DNA of 64,000 nucleotides, from positions 24,741 to 88,740 of the forward strand of contig CAMDZW010000010.1 of NCBI GenBank assembly GCA_945911015.1, given 5' to 3'. The notes under the pieces were generated by a model, which saw nothing but the letters and a program-made list of their open reading frames with translations, was not told the origin of the DNA and ran no database searches. This document shows, one piece after another, positions 1-14,837 of the stretch; the first letter of the stretch is position 1; the number at the start of each line of letters is the position of its first letter. The position numbers and the translations under genes are program-made. The stretch comes from an uncultured Propionibacteriaceae bacterium (GTDB lineage: Bacteria; Actinomycetota; Actinomycetes; Propionibacteriales; Propionibacteriaceae).

Positions 1-2
1 CG

Positions 3-1040
3 ACCCAGACGGCCGGAAGCGCGACGCCGGATGTGCTGCAGATGGACCTGCGCTACATCCGTGAGTACGGCGACCGTGGCGTCCTGCTCGATCTGGAGGC
101 CGCTGGTCTGGACACCTCCTCGTTCGCTCCCGGCACGGTTGACGCCGGTCGCGGACCCGCCGGACTCATGGGCATCAACGGCGGTGTCAATGCTGCTGCG
201 ATCATGGCCAATCCAGCCGTCTTCGACGCCGCCGGCGTCGACCTGCCCGACGACCAGATCTGGACCTGGGATGATCTGGCCGAGACCGCCAAGGCGATCA
301 CCGAGGGCACTGGGGGCGAGAAGCGCGGCGCCGCGACCTCCGTCGGAGGCATTGCTGCCCTCGAGTTCTGGGTGCGCCAGAAGGGCAAGTCGATGTACAC
401 CGAGGACGGACTCGGCTTTGACGTCGAGGACATGACCGATCTGTTCGAGTGGCTCAAGGCCCTGGTGGTCAACGAAGGCACTCCCTCACCGTCAGCGATC
501 ACCGAGGACGACACCAAGCCGCTGGCCCAGAAGTCCTTCGCCTTGGGCAAGATCGGCATGGCGGCCTACTGGTCCAACCAGGTCAACGCCCTGGACTCGG
601 CGACCGGCGAGGACCTGGTCCTGCTGCGCTACCCGTCGATGGCTGCCGATGTGGCCGAGACCAAGTACTGGTACAAGGCATCGATGCTGTGGTCGGCGTC
701 AGCCGACGCCGATCCCGAGGCGGCGGTTTCCCTGATCGACTTCATCGTCAACGACCCCGATTGCGCCGCCATCCTCAAGGCAGAGCGAGGGATGCCGGCC
801 AACCTTGACATGCGTGAGGCAATCCGACCCGACTTCTCCACCGCGGACCAGAAGTCTTCGGACTTCCTTGATCTGCTCGAGTCGTCGATCTCCGACACCC
901 CGATCGCTCCCCCGCCCGGGAGCAGCGCCGTCGACGATGCGCTGAGCCGTTTCACCAGCGACTTCATCTTCGACAACCTCTCCCCAACCGAGGCGGCCCA
1001 GCAGTTCGTCGCCGAGTCCAAGGGCCACGTCAACCGCTGA
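3..1040 (+). CDS. Sugar ABC transporter substrate-binding protein (5' end cut by window)
   Basis: The reading frame is open from base 3 to the stop at 1038-1040, so the N-terminus and signal peptide lie outside the window. The visible part aligns closely with the intact binding lipoprotein at 13518-14795: both share IREYGDRG or VREYGDRG, the block NPAVFDAAG, PDD-WTWD, and a YWSNQV or FYSNQV motif. It is therefore a family 1 extracellular solute-binding protein, which would capture a carbohydrate outside the membrane and hand it to ABC permeases. The substrate is unknown. It ends just before a perfect stem-loop that separates it from argG on the other strand. The paralogy suggests duplication or serial acquisition of sugar-uptake cassettes. 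Confidence 0.88.
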   Translation, partial: TQTAGSATPDVLQMDLRYIREYGDRGVLLDLEAAGLDTSSFAPGTVDAGRGPAGLMGINGGVNAAAIMANPAVFDAAGVDLPDDQIWTWDDLAETAKAITEGTGGEKRGAATSVGGIAALEFWVRQKGKSMYTEDGLGFDVEDMTDLFEWLKALVVNEGTPSPSAITEDDTKPLAQKSFALGKIGMAAYWSNQVNALDSATGEDLVLLRYPSMAADVAETKYWYKASMLWSASADADPEAAVSLIDFIVNDPDCAAILKAERGMPANLDMREAIRPDFSTADQKSSDFLDLLESSISDTPIAPPPGSSAVDDALSRFTSDFIFDNLSPTEAAQQFVAESKGHVNR

Positions 1041-1052
1041 GCAGGGCCAGCA

Positions 1053-1083
1053 ACGCCCGCCGACCACGCAGGTCGGCGGGCGT
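1053..1083. terminator. Bidirectional terminator between the binding protein gene and argG
   Basis: A perfect 13-bp stem (arm ACGCCCGCCGACC) with a 5-base loop ACGCA begins 12 bases after the stop of the upstream gene and ends 24 bases before the argG stop on the other strand. There is no T run, as is common in GC-rich genomes. Its position between convergent genes fits termination in both directions. Confidence 0.75.
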
Positions 1084-1106
1084 GTGCCGTACGGTCAGAG
1101 GTTTGC

Positions 1107-4113
<3,007 letters not shown>

Positions 4114-4127
4114 GCCGTCGCTCCTGT

Positions 4128-5057
4128 TCAGAAACCGAGTCGGTTGAGGTGCTTGGGGTCGCGCTGCCACTCCTTGAGGACCTTGACGTGCAGATCGAGA
4201 TGGACCGGGGTGCCCAGCAACGACTGGATCTGGAGTCGGGCATTGGTGCCGACCTCCTTGAGCCGGCGGCCGCGGTGCCCGATCACGATCCCCTTCTGCG
4301 AGTCACGTTCCACCACCAAACTGGCGTGGATGTCGAGCAAGGGCCGGTCCTCGGGCCGGTCGGGCCGCAGGCCCATCTCCTCGACGGTGACCGCGATCGA
4401 GTGTGGAAGCTCCTCCATCACTCCTTCCAGGGCGGCCTCGCGGATCAGCTCGGCGACCAGGGTCTCGGTCGGCTCATCGGTGATGTCACCGTCGGGGTAG
4501 TACGCCGGGCCCTCGGGGAGCAGCTGCACCAAGGTGTCACCGACCACGTCGATGTTCTCGCCGCTGACCGAGGACACCGGGATGATCTCTGCCCACTGCA
4601 CACCCAGCTTGTCCTCGAGCCGCTGGATCGAGAGCAGGTGTTGAGCCAGCCGCTCCGGACCGACCAGGTCGGACTTGGTGGCCAGGGCCACCAGGGTGGG
4701 GCGTTCGGCCAGTTCGGTGATCTGGGTGACCAGGTATTCATCACCGGGCCCGATCCGCTGGTGGGAGGGGAAACAGATGGCCACCACGTCCACCTCGGCC
4801 CAAGTGGTCCGCACCAGATCGTTCAGACGCTCCCCCAGCAGGGTCCGGGGCCGGTGCAGGCCAGGGGTGTCGATGAGAACCATCTGGGCATCAGGACGAG
4901 TGATGATCCCGCGGATCGCATGCCGGGTGGTCTGCGGTTTGGAGGAGGTGATCGCCACCTTGGTGCCGACCAGCGCATTGGTCAGGGTCGACTTGCCCGC
5001 ATTGGGACGGCCCACGAAACAGGCGAATCCGGAGCGGTGAACCTCAGTGGCGGTCAT
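4128..5057 (-). CDS. era: GTPase Era
   Basis: Ras-like GTPase that binds 16S rRNA near its 3' end and acts in 30S subunit maturation. The 309-residue protein shows the G1 loop GRPNAGKS (residues 16-23), G3 DTPG, G4 TKSD, and a C-terminal KH RNA-binding domain with GHRGRRLKEVG. The length is typical. The start ATG overlaps the stop of the upstream CBS-domain gene by four bases (ATGA), so the two are translationally coupled at the end of the phoH-ybeY-corC-era operon. Confidence 0.96.
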   Translation of the reverse strand: MTATEVHRSGFACFVGRPNAGKSTLTNALVGTKVAITSSKPQTTRHAIRGIITRPDAQMVLIDTPGLHRPRTLLGERLNDLVRTTWAEVDVVAICFPSHQRIGPGDEYLVTQITELAERPTLVALATKSDLVGPERLAQHLLSIQRLEDKLGVQWAEIIPVSSVSGENIDVVGDTLVQLLPEGPAYYPDGDITDEPTETLVAELIREAALEGVMEELPHSIAVTVEEMGLRPDRPEDRPLLDIHASLVVERDSQKGIVIGHRGRRLKEVGTNARLQIQSLLGTPVHLDLHVKVLKEWQRDPKHLNRLGF

Positions 5058-6364
5058 GGACGTCCATTCTGGTTGGCATCATCGGTGCTGTCATCCTCGG
5101 ACAGGCGAGTCGCGAGGACAGTGGCAATGCGGTTGCGGCGCCCAGCGGCCCGTTCGGCCGTGAGTTCGAGTCCCGCTGCCCGGACCTTGGCGCCGGGGAT
5201 CGGGACCCGGTTCAATTCCTTGGCCATCAGTCCACCGACGGAGTCGATGTCGTCGTCGTCGAGCTCCAGACCGAACAGATCACCCAACTCGTCAACCGGA
5301 AGTCGGGCCGAGACCCGGAAGGTGTCCTCACCGATCTGTTCCCAGGGCACGATCTCGGCGGTGTCGAACTCGTCGCGGATCTCGCCGACAATCTCCTCCA
5401 GGATGTCCTCCAGAGTCACCATGCCCGCCGTGCCGCCGAACTCGTCGACCACCATCATCAGATGGGTACGGGCCTGTTGCATCTCCTGCAGCACCTCATC
5501 AACCGGCTTCGTCTCCGGGCACCAGTGTGCCGGCCGGGTCAGTTCGCGGACTCGCACCGTCTTGGGGGCGTTCGGGTCGTCGTAGATCCGCTGGGAGACA
5601 TCCTTGAAGAAGAGCACGCCCACCACGTCGTCCACGCCGTCGCCGGTGACCGGGAGCCGGGAGAAGCCGGAGCGCAGGAACAGCGACATCGCCTGGCGCA
5701 GGGTGCGGTGCTCCTCGATGTGGACCATGTCGGTCCGCGGCACCATCACCTCACGGACCACGGTGTCATCGAGCTCGAAGACCGACTGGATCATCTTGCG
5801 TTCATCGGCCTCGATGGTCTGGCTGAGCTCAGCCATGTCGACCATCTCCCGCAACTCGGCTTCACTGGAGAAGGGGCCCTCCCGGAATCCCTTGCCCGGG
5901 GTGAGGGCATTGCCGACCAGGATCAACAGCCGTGACAGCGGCCCCATCACCGCGGTCAGGGCACGGATCGGGCCGGCGCTGGCCAGCGCGACCGTGTCGG
6001 AGTGCTGCCGGCCCAGGGTGCGGGGCGCGACGCCGAGCACCACATACGAGATGACCAACATGGTCAGCGCAGGGACGATGACCTGCAGCCAGTCGTTGCG
6101 CAGCAGGTCGAACAACACGATGGAGACCATCACGATGGCGAAGATTTCCGAGGCGAGCCGAGCGAAGAGGACCGTGTTGAGGTACTTGGCGCGATCGGTC
6201 ATCAGCACCTGCAACGACACCGCGCCCCCCTTGCCCTCCTCGACGAGTTCGTCGGCGCGGGCACGGGAGAACGACGACAGGGCCGCCTCGGCGCAACTGA
6301 TCAGCCCGGAGATGATCACCAGGACCAGAGCGATCGTCAGGACGACCACTTGCGGGAGAGTCAC
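5054..6364 (-). CDS. CBS-domain transporter of the CorC/HlyC family (DUF21, CNNM-like)
   Basis: A 436-residue membrane protein. The N-terminal DUF21 region has about four transmembrane segments. It is followed by a CBS pair (including VMVPRTDMVHIEE and the second repeat ending DEFGGTAGMVTLEDILEEIVG) and a C-terminal CorC_HlyC transporter-associated domain. Family members act in divalent cation (Mg or Co) homeostasis, though the exact substrate is unproven. An in-frame ATG at 6415 lies inside ybeY; GTG at 6364 is chosen because it overlaps the ybeY stop as GTGA and starts right at the first hydrophobic segment. The position between ybeY and era is conserved in actinobacteria. Confidence 0.9.
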   Translation of the reverse strand: MTLPQVVVLTIALVLVIISGLISCAEAALSSFSRARADELVEEGKGGAVSLQVLMTDRAKYLNTVLFARLASEIFAIVMVSIVLFDLLRNDWLQVIVPALTMLVISYVVLGVAPRTLGRQHSDTVALASAGPIRALTAVMGPLSRLLILVGNALTPGKGFREGPFSSEAELREMVDMAELSQTIEADERKMIQSVFELDDTVVREVMVPRTDMVHIEEHRTLRQAMSLFLRSGFSRLPVTGDGVDDVVGVLFFKDVSQRIYDDPNAPKTVRVRELTRPAHWCPETKPVDEVLQEMQQARTHLMMVVDEFGGTAGMVTLEDILEEIVGEIRDEFDTAEIVPWEQIGEDTFRVSARLPVDELGDLFGLELDDDDIDSVGGLMAKELNRVPIPGAKVRAAGLELTAERAAGRRNRIATVLATRLSEDDSTDDANQNGRP

Positions 6365-6849
6365 TGCTCGGTTCGCCCACCCTTGGCTGCACGAAGGCTG
6401 CGCTCGGTCGCCCAAGCGTCCATCAGCTTGTGGTGGAGGCCGAACATGACCGCCTTCTCCTCCGGCTCGGCATGGTCGTGGCCGAGCAGATGGAGGATGC
6501 CGTGGACCAACAGGTACTCGGCCTCCTGGTCCGGGGTCCGATGGTGCTCTGCGGCCTGGGCTGCGGTCACCTCGGGGCAGAGCACGATGTCGCCGAGCAG
6601 ACCCTCCGGTGGCTCTTCGTGCTCCCTCGGCGGCCGGAGTTCATCCATCGGGAAACTGAGCACATCGGTCGGACCCGGCTCATCCATGAACTTCTCGTGG
6701 TACGAGGTCATGGTCTCGACATCGACCAGCACGATCGACAGCTCGGCCAACGGGTGGATCCGCAGCTCGTCCAACACGAACCGGGCGATGGCCACCAGAC
6801 CGGAGGTGTCGGCCGGTTGCCCGGATTCGTTGTTGATCTCGATCGTCAT
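6361..6849 (-). CDS. ybeY: rRNA maturation endoribonuclease YbeY
   Basis: Zinc-dependent single-strand endoribonuclease involved in 16S rRNA 3'-end maturation and ribosome quality control. The 162-residue protein carries the signature HGILHLLGHDH, in which three histidines hold the zinc. The start ATG overlaps the phoH stop by four bases, and the stop overlaps the next gene as GTGA, so translation is probably coupled along the operon phoH-ybeY-corC-era. Confidence 0.95.
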   Translation of the reverse strand: MTIEINNESGQPADTSGLVAIARFVLDELRIHPLAELSIVLVDVETMTSYHEKFMDEPGPTDVLSFPMDELRPPREHEEPPEGLLGDIVLCPEVTAAQAAEHHRTPDQEAEYLLVHGILHLLGHDHAEPEEKAVMFGLHHKLMDAWATERSLRAAKGGRTEQ

Positions 6850-7829
6850 CGTCGGTCCCCCATGGCTGATTCGGTCGAGGCATGCCGGGCGGTCTTCGAG
6901 GTCTGGACGTCAAAGCGGTCGTAGGCCGCGACGATCTGCCCGACCAGACGGTGACGGACCACATCATGGCTGGACAGTCGGCAGAAGGCGATGTCGTCCA
7001 CGCCGTCGAGGATCGTGGAGACCACCCGCAGCCCGCTGGTGGTGCCACCGGGCAGGTCGACCTGCGTGACGTCACCGGTGACCACGATCTTGGAGTTGAA
7101 ACCGAGCCGGGTCAGGAACATCTTCATCTGCTCGGCCGAGGTGTTCTGGGCCTCGTCCAGGATGATGAAGGCATCGTTGAGAGTGCGGCCCCGCATGTAG
7201 GCCAGTGGGGCCACCTCGATGGTGCCCGCGGTCAGCAGCCGCGGGATCGAGTCCGGATCGATCATGTCGTGCAGTGCATCGTAGAGCGGACGCAGATAGG
7301 GATCGATCTTGTCGTTCAGCGTGCCGGGCAGGAAGCCGAGCCGCTCCCCCGCCTCGACGGCCGGCCGGGTCAGAATGATCCGGCTGACCTCCTTGGCCTG
7401 CAGAGCCTGGACGGCCTTGGCCATGGCCAGATAGGTCTTGCCGGTGCCGGCCGGACCGATCCCGAACACCACGGTGTGGGCGTCGATCGCGTCGACATAA
7501 CGCTTCTGGTTCAGAGTCTTGGGACGGATCGTCCGGCCTCGCGAGGAGACGATGTTGTGGGTCAGCACCTCCGACGGCGCTGCCACATCGCGGTCGGCCA
7601 TCATCGCGACGAGCCGCTCGACCGCATCGGGGGTCAGACCCTGCCCGGTGCGGATCACGGTGATCATCTCCGAGATCGTGTCGGCCCCGTCGATCACCCC
7701 TTGGGCCGATCCGGTGAGGGTGATGACATTGCCGCGGACATGGATCCGGGCATCGAGGGTCGTCTCGAGGATCCGCAGGAATTCGTCCCGGGGTCCCAGG
7801 ACATTGACCATGTCGATCGAGACCGGCAC
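6846..7829 (-). CDS. phoH: PhoH-like ATPase
   Basis: Cytoplasmic P-loop ATPase of the PhoH family, often next to ybeY and thought to act in RNA metabolism. The N-terminal KH-like part contains HVRGNVITLTG; Walker A is GPAGTGKTYLA; Walker B is FIILDEAQN. With the GTG start at 7829 it has 327 residues. The frame continues upstream without ATG, GTG or TTG, but a CTG at 7883 has a strong GGAGG at a 5-base distance and would add 18 residues ending RRIE before VPV, matching the usual start of the family fold. GTG 7829 has only a weak ribosome site. It heads the ybeY-corC-era operon. Confidence 0.93.
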   Translation of the reverse strand: MPVSIDMVNVLGPRDEFLRILETTLDARIHVRGNVITLTGSAQGVIDGADTISEMITVIRTGQGLTPDAVERLVAMMADRDVAAPSEVLTHNIVSSRGRTIRPKTLNQKRYVDAIDAHTVVFGIGPAGTGKTYLAMAKAVQALQAKEVSRIILTRPAVEAGERLGFLPGTLNDKIDPYLRPLYDALHDMIDPDSIPRLLTAGTIEVAPLAYMRGRTLNDAFIILDEAQNTSAEQMKMFLTRLGFNSKIVVTGDVTQVDLPGGTTSGLRVVSTILDGVDDIAFCRLSSHDVVRHRLVGQIVAAYDRFDVQTSKTARHASTESAMGDRR

Positions 7830-7977
7830 CTCGATGCGTCGTTCGGCATCGCCGAGGTGCTCGGCGGGGTTTGAGCTGGTCAGGGGTTCCTCCAGGTCGT
7901 CACGGTGGGGCCAGATCGGATGGCCGGATCACGAATGATCCTCGATCCCGATCCAGTCTAGTGTCAGACTGCCCACC

Positions 7978-8421
7978 ATGATGAGCGAGTTTCCCCAGTA
8001 CGACCCCAACGCGGTCCATGCCGCCCCTCACCGGGACGACGGCGAACCGCGCCGTACGAACTTCGCCGATGTCGAGGCGATGCAGCAGGCCGACCCGTAC
8101 GAGGTTGCTGCGGTCCTGCTCCGCGCCGTCTTCGATCCCTTGGCCGGCACCGTGCTCAACGGCCGCGCCGACTCGCACCGGCTGTTGACCGGGGCCGAGG
8201 AGTGCATCCGGGACTACTCCCGCGGGCTGATCGCCACCTTGTCGGGCGGATATCCGGTCGGCTTTCTCGAAGTGGTTGCCCGGTCCACCGCGATCTGGCG
8301 CAATGCCCTGGTCGCCGACACCGTGCCGCTGGCCAGCGGAGCACAGCTCATCCTGATTGAGCCCGAGGTGCTGCGTCTGGGAGATGCTGCCCTGTGCGCT
8401 CGTCTGCGGACCCGCCCCTGA
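7978..8421 (+). CDS. Uncharacterised small soluble protein
   Basis: A 147-residue protein of unknown family, divergent from phoH. Two adjacent ATG codons open the frame; a -10-like TAGTGT at 7959-7964 would give a 5' leader of only about 7 bases. The sequence is soluble, acidic at the N-terminus, and contains alanine-rich helices (DPYEVAAVLLRAVFDPLAG) and the stretch SGGYPVGFLEVVARSTAIWRNAL. No catalytic motif, membrane segment or signal peptide is apparent. It precedes the queuosine-precursor transporter by 64 bases. Codon use matches its neighbours, so it is probably a real lineage-specific gene. Confidence 0.65.
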   Translation: MMSEFPQYDPNAVHAAPHRDDGEPRRTNFADVEAMQQADPYEVAAVLLRAVFDPLAGTVLNGRADSHRLLTGAEECIRDYSRGLIATLSGGYPVGFLEVVARSTAIWRNALVADTVPLASGAQLILIEPEVLRLGDAALCARLRTRP

Positions 8422-8472
8422 CGGTGTGGGGCCGGGTCTGGGCGGTACGGACCGGATTCCGGTCGGCACCGG

Positions 8473-8478
8473 TACGAT
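8473..8478 (+). promoter_or_regulatory. -10 element for the queuosine-precursor transporter (leaderless)
   Basis: TACGAT lies 7 bases before GTG at 8486, so transcription would start at or within a base or two of the start codon. The ATG at 8477 lies inside this hexamer and is therefore unlikely to be the translation start. Confidence 0.5.
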
Positions 8479-8485
8479 GCTGGCC

Positions 8486-11171
<2,686 letters not shown>

Positions 11172-11183
11172 CGGTGAGGCGGA

Positions 11184-12365
11184 TCAATTGGTGAACGCAT
11201 CCTTGAGCCGGCCGAAGACACCGCGGTGATGCTTCTGAACGGCCATCTCAGGGTGGTTCTCGTCCCGCATCTCGGCCAGCATGCGCAGGGCTTCCTTCTG
11301 TCCGTCATCGAGCTTGGTCGGGGTCTGCACCAGCAGGGTGACGCCGAGCTTGCCACGCCCGGAGCCGCGCAGCTTCGGCACACCGTAGCCGTCGACGACG
11401 ATCCGGGTGCCGGACTGGGTGCCGGGCGGGACGGTCACCATGACGGTGGCGTCCTCGGGATCGCAGTCCTCCCGTTCGGAATCCAGGGTGGCCACCGGAA
11501 CCTCGGTGCCCAGGGCGGCCGCGGTCATCGGCAGTTTCGCGACAACTTCGAGGTCGTCCCCCTCCCGCTTGAACACCTCGTGCGGAGCGACCACGAGTTC
11601 GACATAGAGGTCGCCGGCGGGGCCGCCACCGTGACCGACCTCTCCCTGTGACTCGAGGTGGATCCGGTTGCCGGTGGTCACACCGCCAGGGATCTTCACA
11701 TTGATGGTCCGCGTCGAGCGGATCCGGCCGGCCCCCGAGCACTCGGTGCACTTCTCCGGGATGATCGTGCCGTAGCCGTCGCAGGCCGGGCAGGCCTGCG
11801 TGGTGCGGATGTCACCGATGAACGAACGCTGCACCGAGGTGACCTCGCCATGACCGCGGCAGGTGCGACAGGTCTCCGGCTCGGAGTCGCCCTCGCCGCC
11901 TTGTCCGTTGCAGCGGGGACACAACACCGCTGTGTCGATCTTGACCGGCTTGGTGACGCCGAAGGCTGCCTCGACCAGACGGAGCTCGGTGCGGACCAAG
12001 GCGTCCTGGCCCCGGCGGACACGGGGTCGGGGGCCACGTCCGCCGCCGCCGTTGCCGCCCCCGAACATGGAGCCGAAGAGGTCGCTGAAGTCGAAGGTCT
12101 GGCCTCCCGCACCGCTGAAACCGCCCATGCCACCCATGCCGCCCATCCCGGGACGGGCACCCATGTCGTACATCTGCCGCTTCTGGGGATCACTGAGGGT
12201 CTCGTACGCCTGGGCGACTTCCTTGAACCGCTCGGCGGCGTCGGGTTCGGTCGCCACGTCGGGGTGCATGGTGCGGGCCTTGCGCCGGTAGGCCTTCTTG
12301 ATCTCCTCGGGCGTCGCTTCGCGCGAGACCTCGAGGATCTCGTAGTAGTCCTGGTCCTGGGTCAT
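11184..12365 (-). CDS. dnaJ: Chaperone DnaJ (second actinobacterial type, linked to hrcA)
   Basis: Hsp40 co-chaperone that delivers unfolded proteins to DnaK and stimulates its ATPase. The 393-residue protein has a J domain with HPD at residues 34-36 and a Gly-rich linker containing MGGMGGMGG. Four zinc repeats follow: [24 protein letters not shown] and CTECSGAG. The C-terminal substrate-binding domain comes last. Its start overlaps the hrcA stop (ATGA), so it is presumably induced with hrcA when the CIRCE operator is released. Confidence 0.96.
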   Translation of the reverse strand: MTQDQDYYEILEVSREATPEEIKKAYRRKARTMHPDVATEPDAAERFKEVAQAYETLSDPQKRQMYDMGARPGMGGMGGMGGFSGAGGQTFDFSDLFGSMFGGGNGGGGRGPRPRVRRGQDALVRTELRLVEAAFGVTKPVKIDTAVLCPRCNGQGGEGDSEPETCRTCRGHGEVTSVQRSFIGDIRTTQACPACDGYGTIIPEKCTECSGAGRIRSTRTINVKIPGGVTTGNRIHLESQGEVGHGGGPAGDLYVELVVAPHEVFKREGDDLEVVAKLPMTAAALGTEVPVATLDSEREDCDPEDATVMVTVPPGTQSGTRIVVDGYGVPKLRGSGRGKLGVTLLVQTPTKLDDGQKEALRMLAEMRDENHPEMAVQKHHRGVFGRLKDAFTN

Positions 12366-13393
12366 CTCATCTCATCATCAAGGAATCGGCTGACATAGCG
12401 GGCAATGGCTCGGACCGACGCAATGGTCGCCGGGTAGTCCATTCGGGTCGGACCCACCACGCCCAGAGTGGCGAAGTGGTCGCCGGACGGGGTGCCACTC
12501 GTACCGTACCCGGTGCTGACCACCGAGGTCTGGCGCAGTTCCGAGTACGGGTTCTCCTGCCCGATGCGGACATGGATGTCTTCTGGTGAGGCGACATCGC
12601 CGAGCAGGCGCATCAGAACCACCTGTTCCTCCAGCGCCTCGAGCAGCGGCTCCAGGGCGGAGGTGAAGTCGGGTCCGAAACGGGTGAGATTGGGCACACC
12701 GCCCACCACGACCCTGGTCTCGGTCTGGTCCTGAAGCAGGTCAATCAGCGCGGCCGCGCAGATCCTCGCCGGGTCGACATGGGCCGGAGGCAGACGTTCG
12801 GCCATGGCGCGGAGGGATCGCTCTGCCCGTTCCGGGGTGTTGCCGACCACTGCGGTCAGCAGCCGTGCCCGGATGTCAGCAAGCACGCTGGCGTCGTGGT
12901 CGACGAGTTCGATGACGCGCTGGTCCACCCGGCCGACCGAGGTGACCAGAATCAGCATCACCCGGTCGCTGGTCAGTGTGACGAGTTCGACCGAGGCAAT
13001 GTGGTGACGGACCTGGCTCGGATACTGCACCATCGCCACCTGGTGGGTCACCTGGGCGAGCAGCCGGGCGGTACGGGCCACGACATCGTCGAGGTCCTCG
13101 GCACCGGACATGAAACTGGTGATGGCGCGCTTCTCGGCCGACGACAACGGTTTGACCGAACTGAGCCGGTCGACGAACAGCCGATATCCCTTGTCGGTGG
13201 GAACCCGTCCGGCGCTGGTGTGCGGCTGGGCGATGTAGCCCTCCTCCTCCAACACGGCCATGTCATTGCGGACCGTGGCCGGGGAGACACCGAGGTTGTG
13301 CCGTTCGACCAGCGCCTTGGAACCAACGGGCTCCTGACTGTCAACATAGTCGGTGACGATCGCGCGCAGCACGCTCAACTTGCGGTCATCCAC
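12362..13393 (-). CDS. hrcA: Heat-inducible transcription repressor HrcA
   Basis: Represses class I heat-shock genes by binding CIRCE. The 343-residue protein has an N-terminal winged helix with the conserved stretch [19 protein letters not shown] and [14 protein letters not shown], followed by a GAF-like dimerisation core. The start is GTG 13393 with AGGAGG 7 bases upstream; a perfect CIRCE lies 24 bases before it, so it is autoregulated. It leads the operon hrcA-dnaJ-rsmE-tgt. Confidence 0.96.
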   Translation of the reverse strand: MDDRKLSVLRAIVTDYVDSQEPVGSKALVERHNLGVSPATVRNDMAVLEEEGYIAQPHTSAGRVPTDKGYRLFVDRLSSVKPLSSAEKRAITSFMSGAEDLDDVVARTARLLAQVTHQVAMVQYPSQVRHHIASVELVTLTSDRVMLILVTSVGRVDQRVIELVDHDASVLADIRARLLTAVVGNTPERAERSLRAMAERLPPAHVDPARICAAALIDLLQDQTETRVVVGGVPNLTRFGPDFTSALEPLLEALEEQVVLMRLLGDVASPEDIHVRIGQENPYSELRQTSVVSTGYGTSGTPSGDHFATLGVVGPTRMDYPATIASVRAIARYVSRFLDDEMR

Positions 13394-13416
13394 CCGATCC
13401 CCTCCTCACGACATTT

Positions 13417-13443
13417 CTGGCACTCGGGTTGAGCGAGTGCCAG
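13417..13443 (-). promoter_or_regulatory. CIRCE operator of hrcA-dnaJ
   Basis: CTGGCACTC, a 9-base spacer, then GAGTGCCAG: a perfect 9-bp inverted repeat matching the CIRCE consensus TTAGCACTC-N9-GAGTGCTAA at its seven inner positions. A -10-like TACACT on the minus strand (13444-13449) abuts it, so bound HrcA would block the transcription start region. Confidence 0.95.
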
Positions 13444-13517
13444 TGTAGTGCGTTCCCGCGAGGATTCGTGACATCCTTCTCTGAAACCTCTCAATCCCAT
13501 CGAGAAATGGAGACAGG

Positions 13518-14795
13518 ATGACCACTCGACGACGCTTCCTCGCTGGCGCCGCGGGTCTCGCAGCCACCGCTGGCCTGGCCGGTTGTCGCAACACCGCCGA
13601 AGGGGGCGACGGCCAGTTGCGTCTGGCTTGGTGGGGCAATGACGTACGCAACGAGCTGACCGAATCAGCCGTCGATGCCTTCACCGCTGCCAACTCCGAC
13701 ATCACCGTTGACCTCGAGCCCGGTGAGTGGTCAAGCTACTGGGACAGACTGGCCGCCCAGGTCGCCGGAAAGGATGCGCCCGATGTGATCCAGATGTCGA
13801 TCAACTACGTCCGCGAGTACGGCGACCGTGGCGTGATCGCCGACCTCAACGAGATCGGCGTCGAGTCCGCCGATCTCGCTCCCGGCACCGTGGAGTCCGG
13901 CCTGGTCGACGGCAAGCTGTACGGGCTCAATGCCGGCGTGAACACCTCGGTGATCCTGGCCAACCCGGCCGTCTTCGATGCCGCCGGGATCGATCTGCCC
14001 GACGACACCACCTGGACCTGGGACAGCTACCGCGACCTCGCCGCCCAGCTGACCGAGGCGCTGCCGGACGGTTCCTACGGGTCAACCAGTTTCTGGAGCG
14101 GTTCCGACACCATGTTCAACGCCTGGCTGCGCCAGCACGATCAGGTCTACTACACCCCCGAAGGCCTCGGCTTCACCGTTGACCTGGTCGAGGAGTGGTT
14201 CACCCTGATGCGGGCCTACCTGTCGTCCGGGGCCAACCCGTCGCCGGCGGTGACGGCCGAGGACGCCGCCCAAGCACTCGCCCAGGGACTCGCCGGCACC
14301 GGCAAGGCGGCGATGAGCCTGTTCTACTCCAATCAGGTCGCCGCGATGGACCAGGCCACCGGAGAGGACATCGTCCTGCTGCGTCCGCCCAGCCTCACCG
14401 GCCAGGCCACCGACCGCAAGGCCTGGTTCAACGCCTCCATGCAGTGGTCGATCTCCTCGACCACCAACGACCCCGAGGCCGCCGCAGCACTGGTGAACTG
14501 GTTCGTCAACAGCGAGGAGGGCGGCAAGATTCTGCTGTCCGAGCGTGGACTCCCGGCCAACACCAAGGTCCGCGAAGCGGTCATGCCGCTGCTGAGCCCT
14601 TCGGACCAGAAGGCGGCCCAGTTCCTCACCGACATCGAGCCCGAGCTGGGCGACGCTCCCGAGATCCCGATCGTGGGTGCCTCGGACCTGCCCACGGTGA
14701 TGCAGCGCTGGGCCGAAGAGGTCGCCTTCGGCAACAAGACCCCGGCCGAGGGCGCCCAGGGCTTCTTCGACGAGGCCACAGCCAAGGTCAGTTGA
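13518..14795 (+). CDS. Sugar ABC transporter substrate-binding lipoprotein
   Basis: A 425-residue family 1 extracellular solute-binding protein. The N-terminus has twin arginines (TTRRRFLAGAAG) and a lipobox LAGC with Cys23, so export through Tat and lipid anchoring are likely. The mature part matches the truncated gene at the left edge of the window in several blocks (EYGDRG, NPAVFDAAG, PDD-WTWD). GGAG sits 5 bases before the ATG. The two genes downstream encode a degenerate metallo-hydrolase and a DeoR/LacI-type regulator; permeases are absent here, so this protein must work with permeases elsewhere, perhaps those at 19.1-20.9 kb. The substrate is unknown. Confidence 0.9.
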   Translation: MTTRRRFLAGAAGLAATAGLAGCRNTAEGGDGQLRLAWWGNDVRNELTESAVDAFTAANSDITVDLEPGEWSSYWDRLAAQVAGKDAPDVIQMSINYVREYGDRGVIADLNEIGVESADLAPGTVESGLVDGKLYGLNAGVNTSVILANPAVFDAAGIDLPDDTTWTWDSYRDLAAQLTEALPDGSYGSTSFWSGSDTMFNAWLRQHDQVYYTPEGLGFTVDLVEEWFTLMRAYLSSGANPSPAVTAEDAAQALAQGLAGTGKAAMSLFYSNQVAAMDQATGEDIVLLRPPSLTGQATDRKAWFNASMQWSISSTTNDPEAAAALVNWFVNSEEGGKILLSERGLPANTKVREAVMPLLSPSDQKAAQFLTDIEPELGDAPEIPIVGASDLPTVMQRWAEEVAFGNKTPAEGAQGFFDEATAKVS

Positions 14796-14837
14796 GCCGC
14801 CGGGACCGCGCTTCGGCTCGGATGACATGATCGGTAC

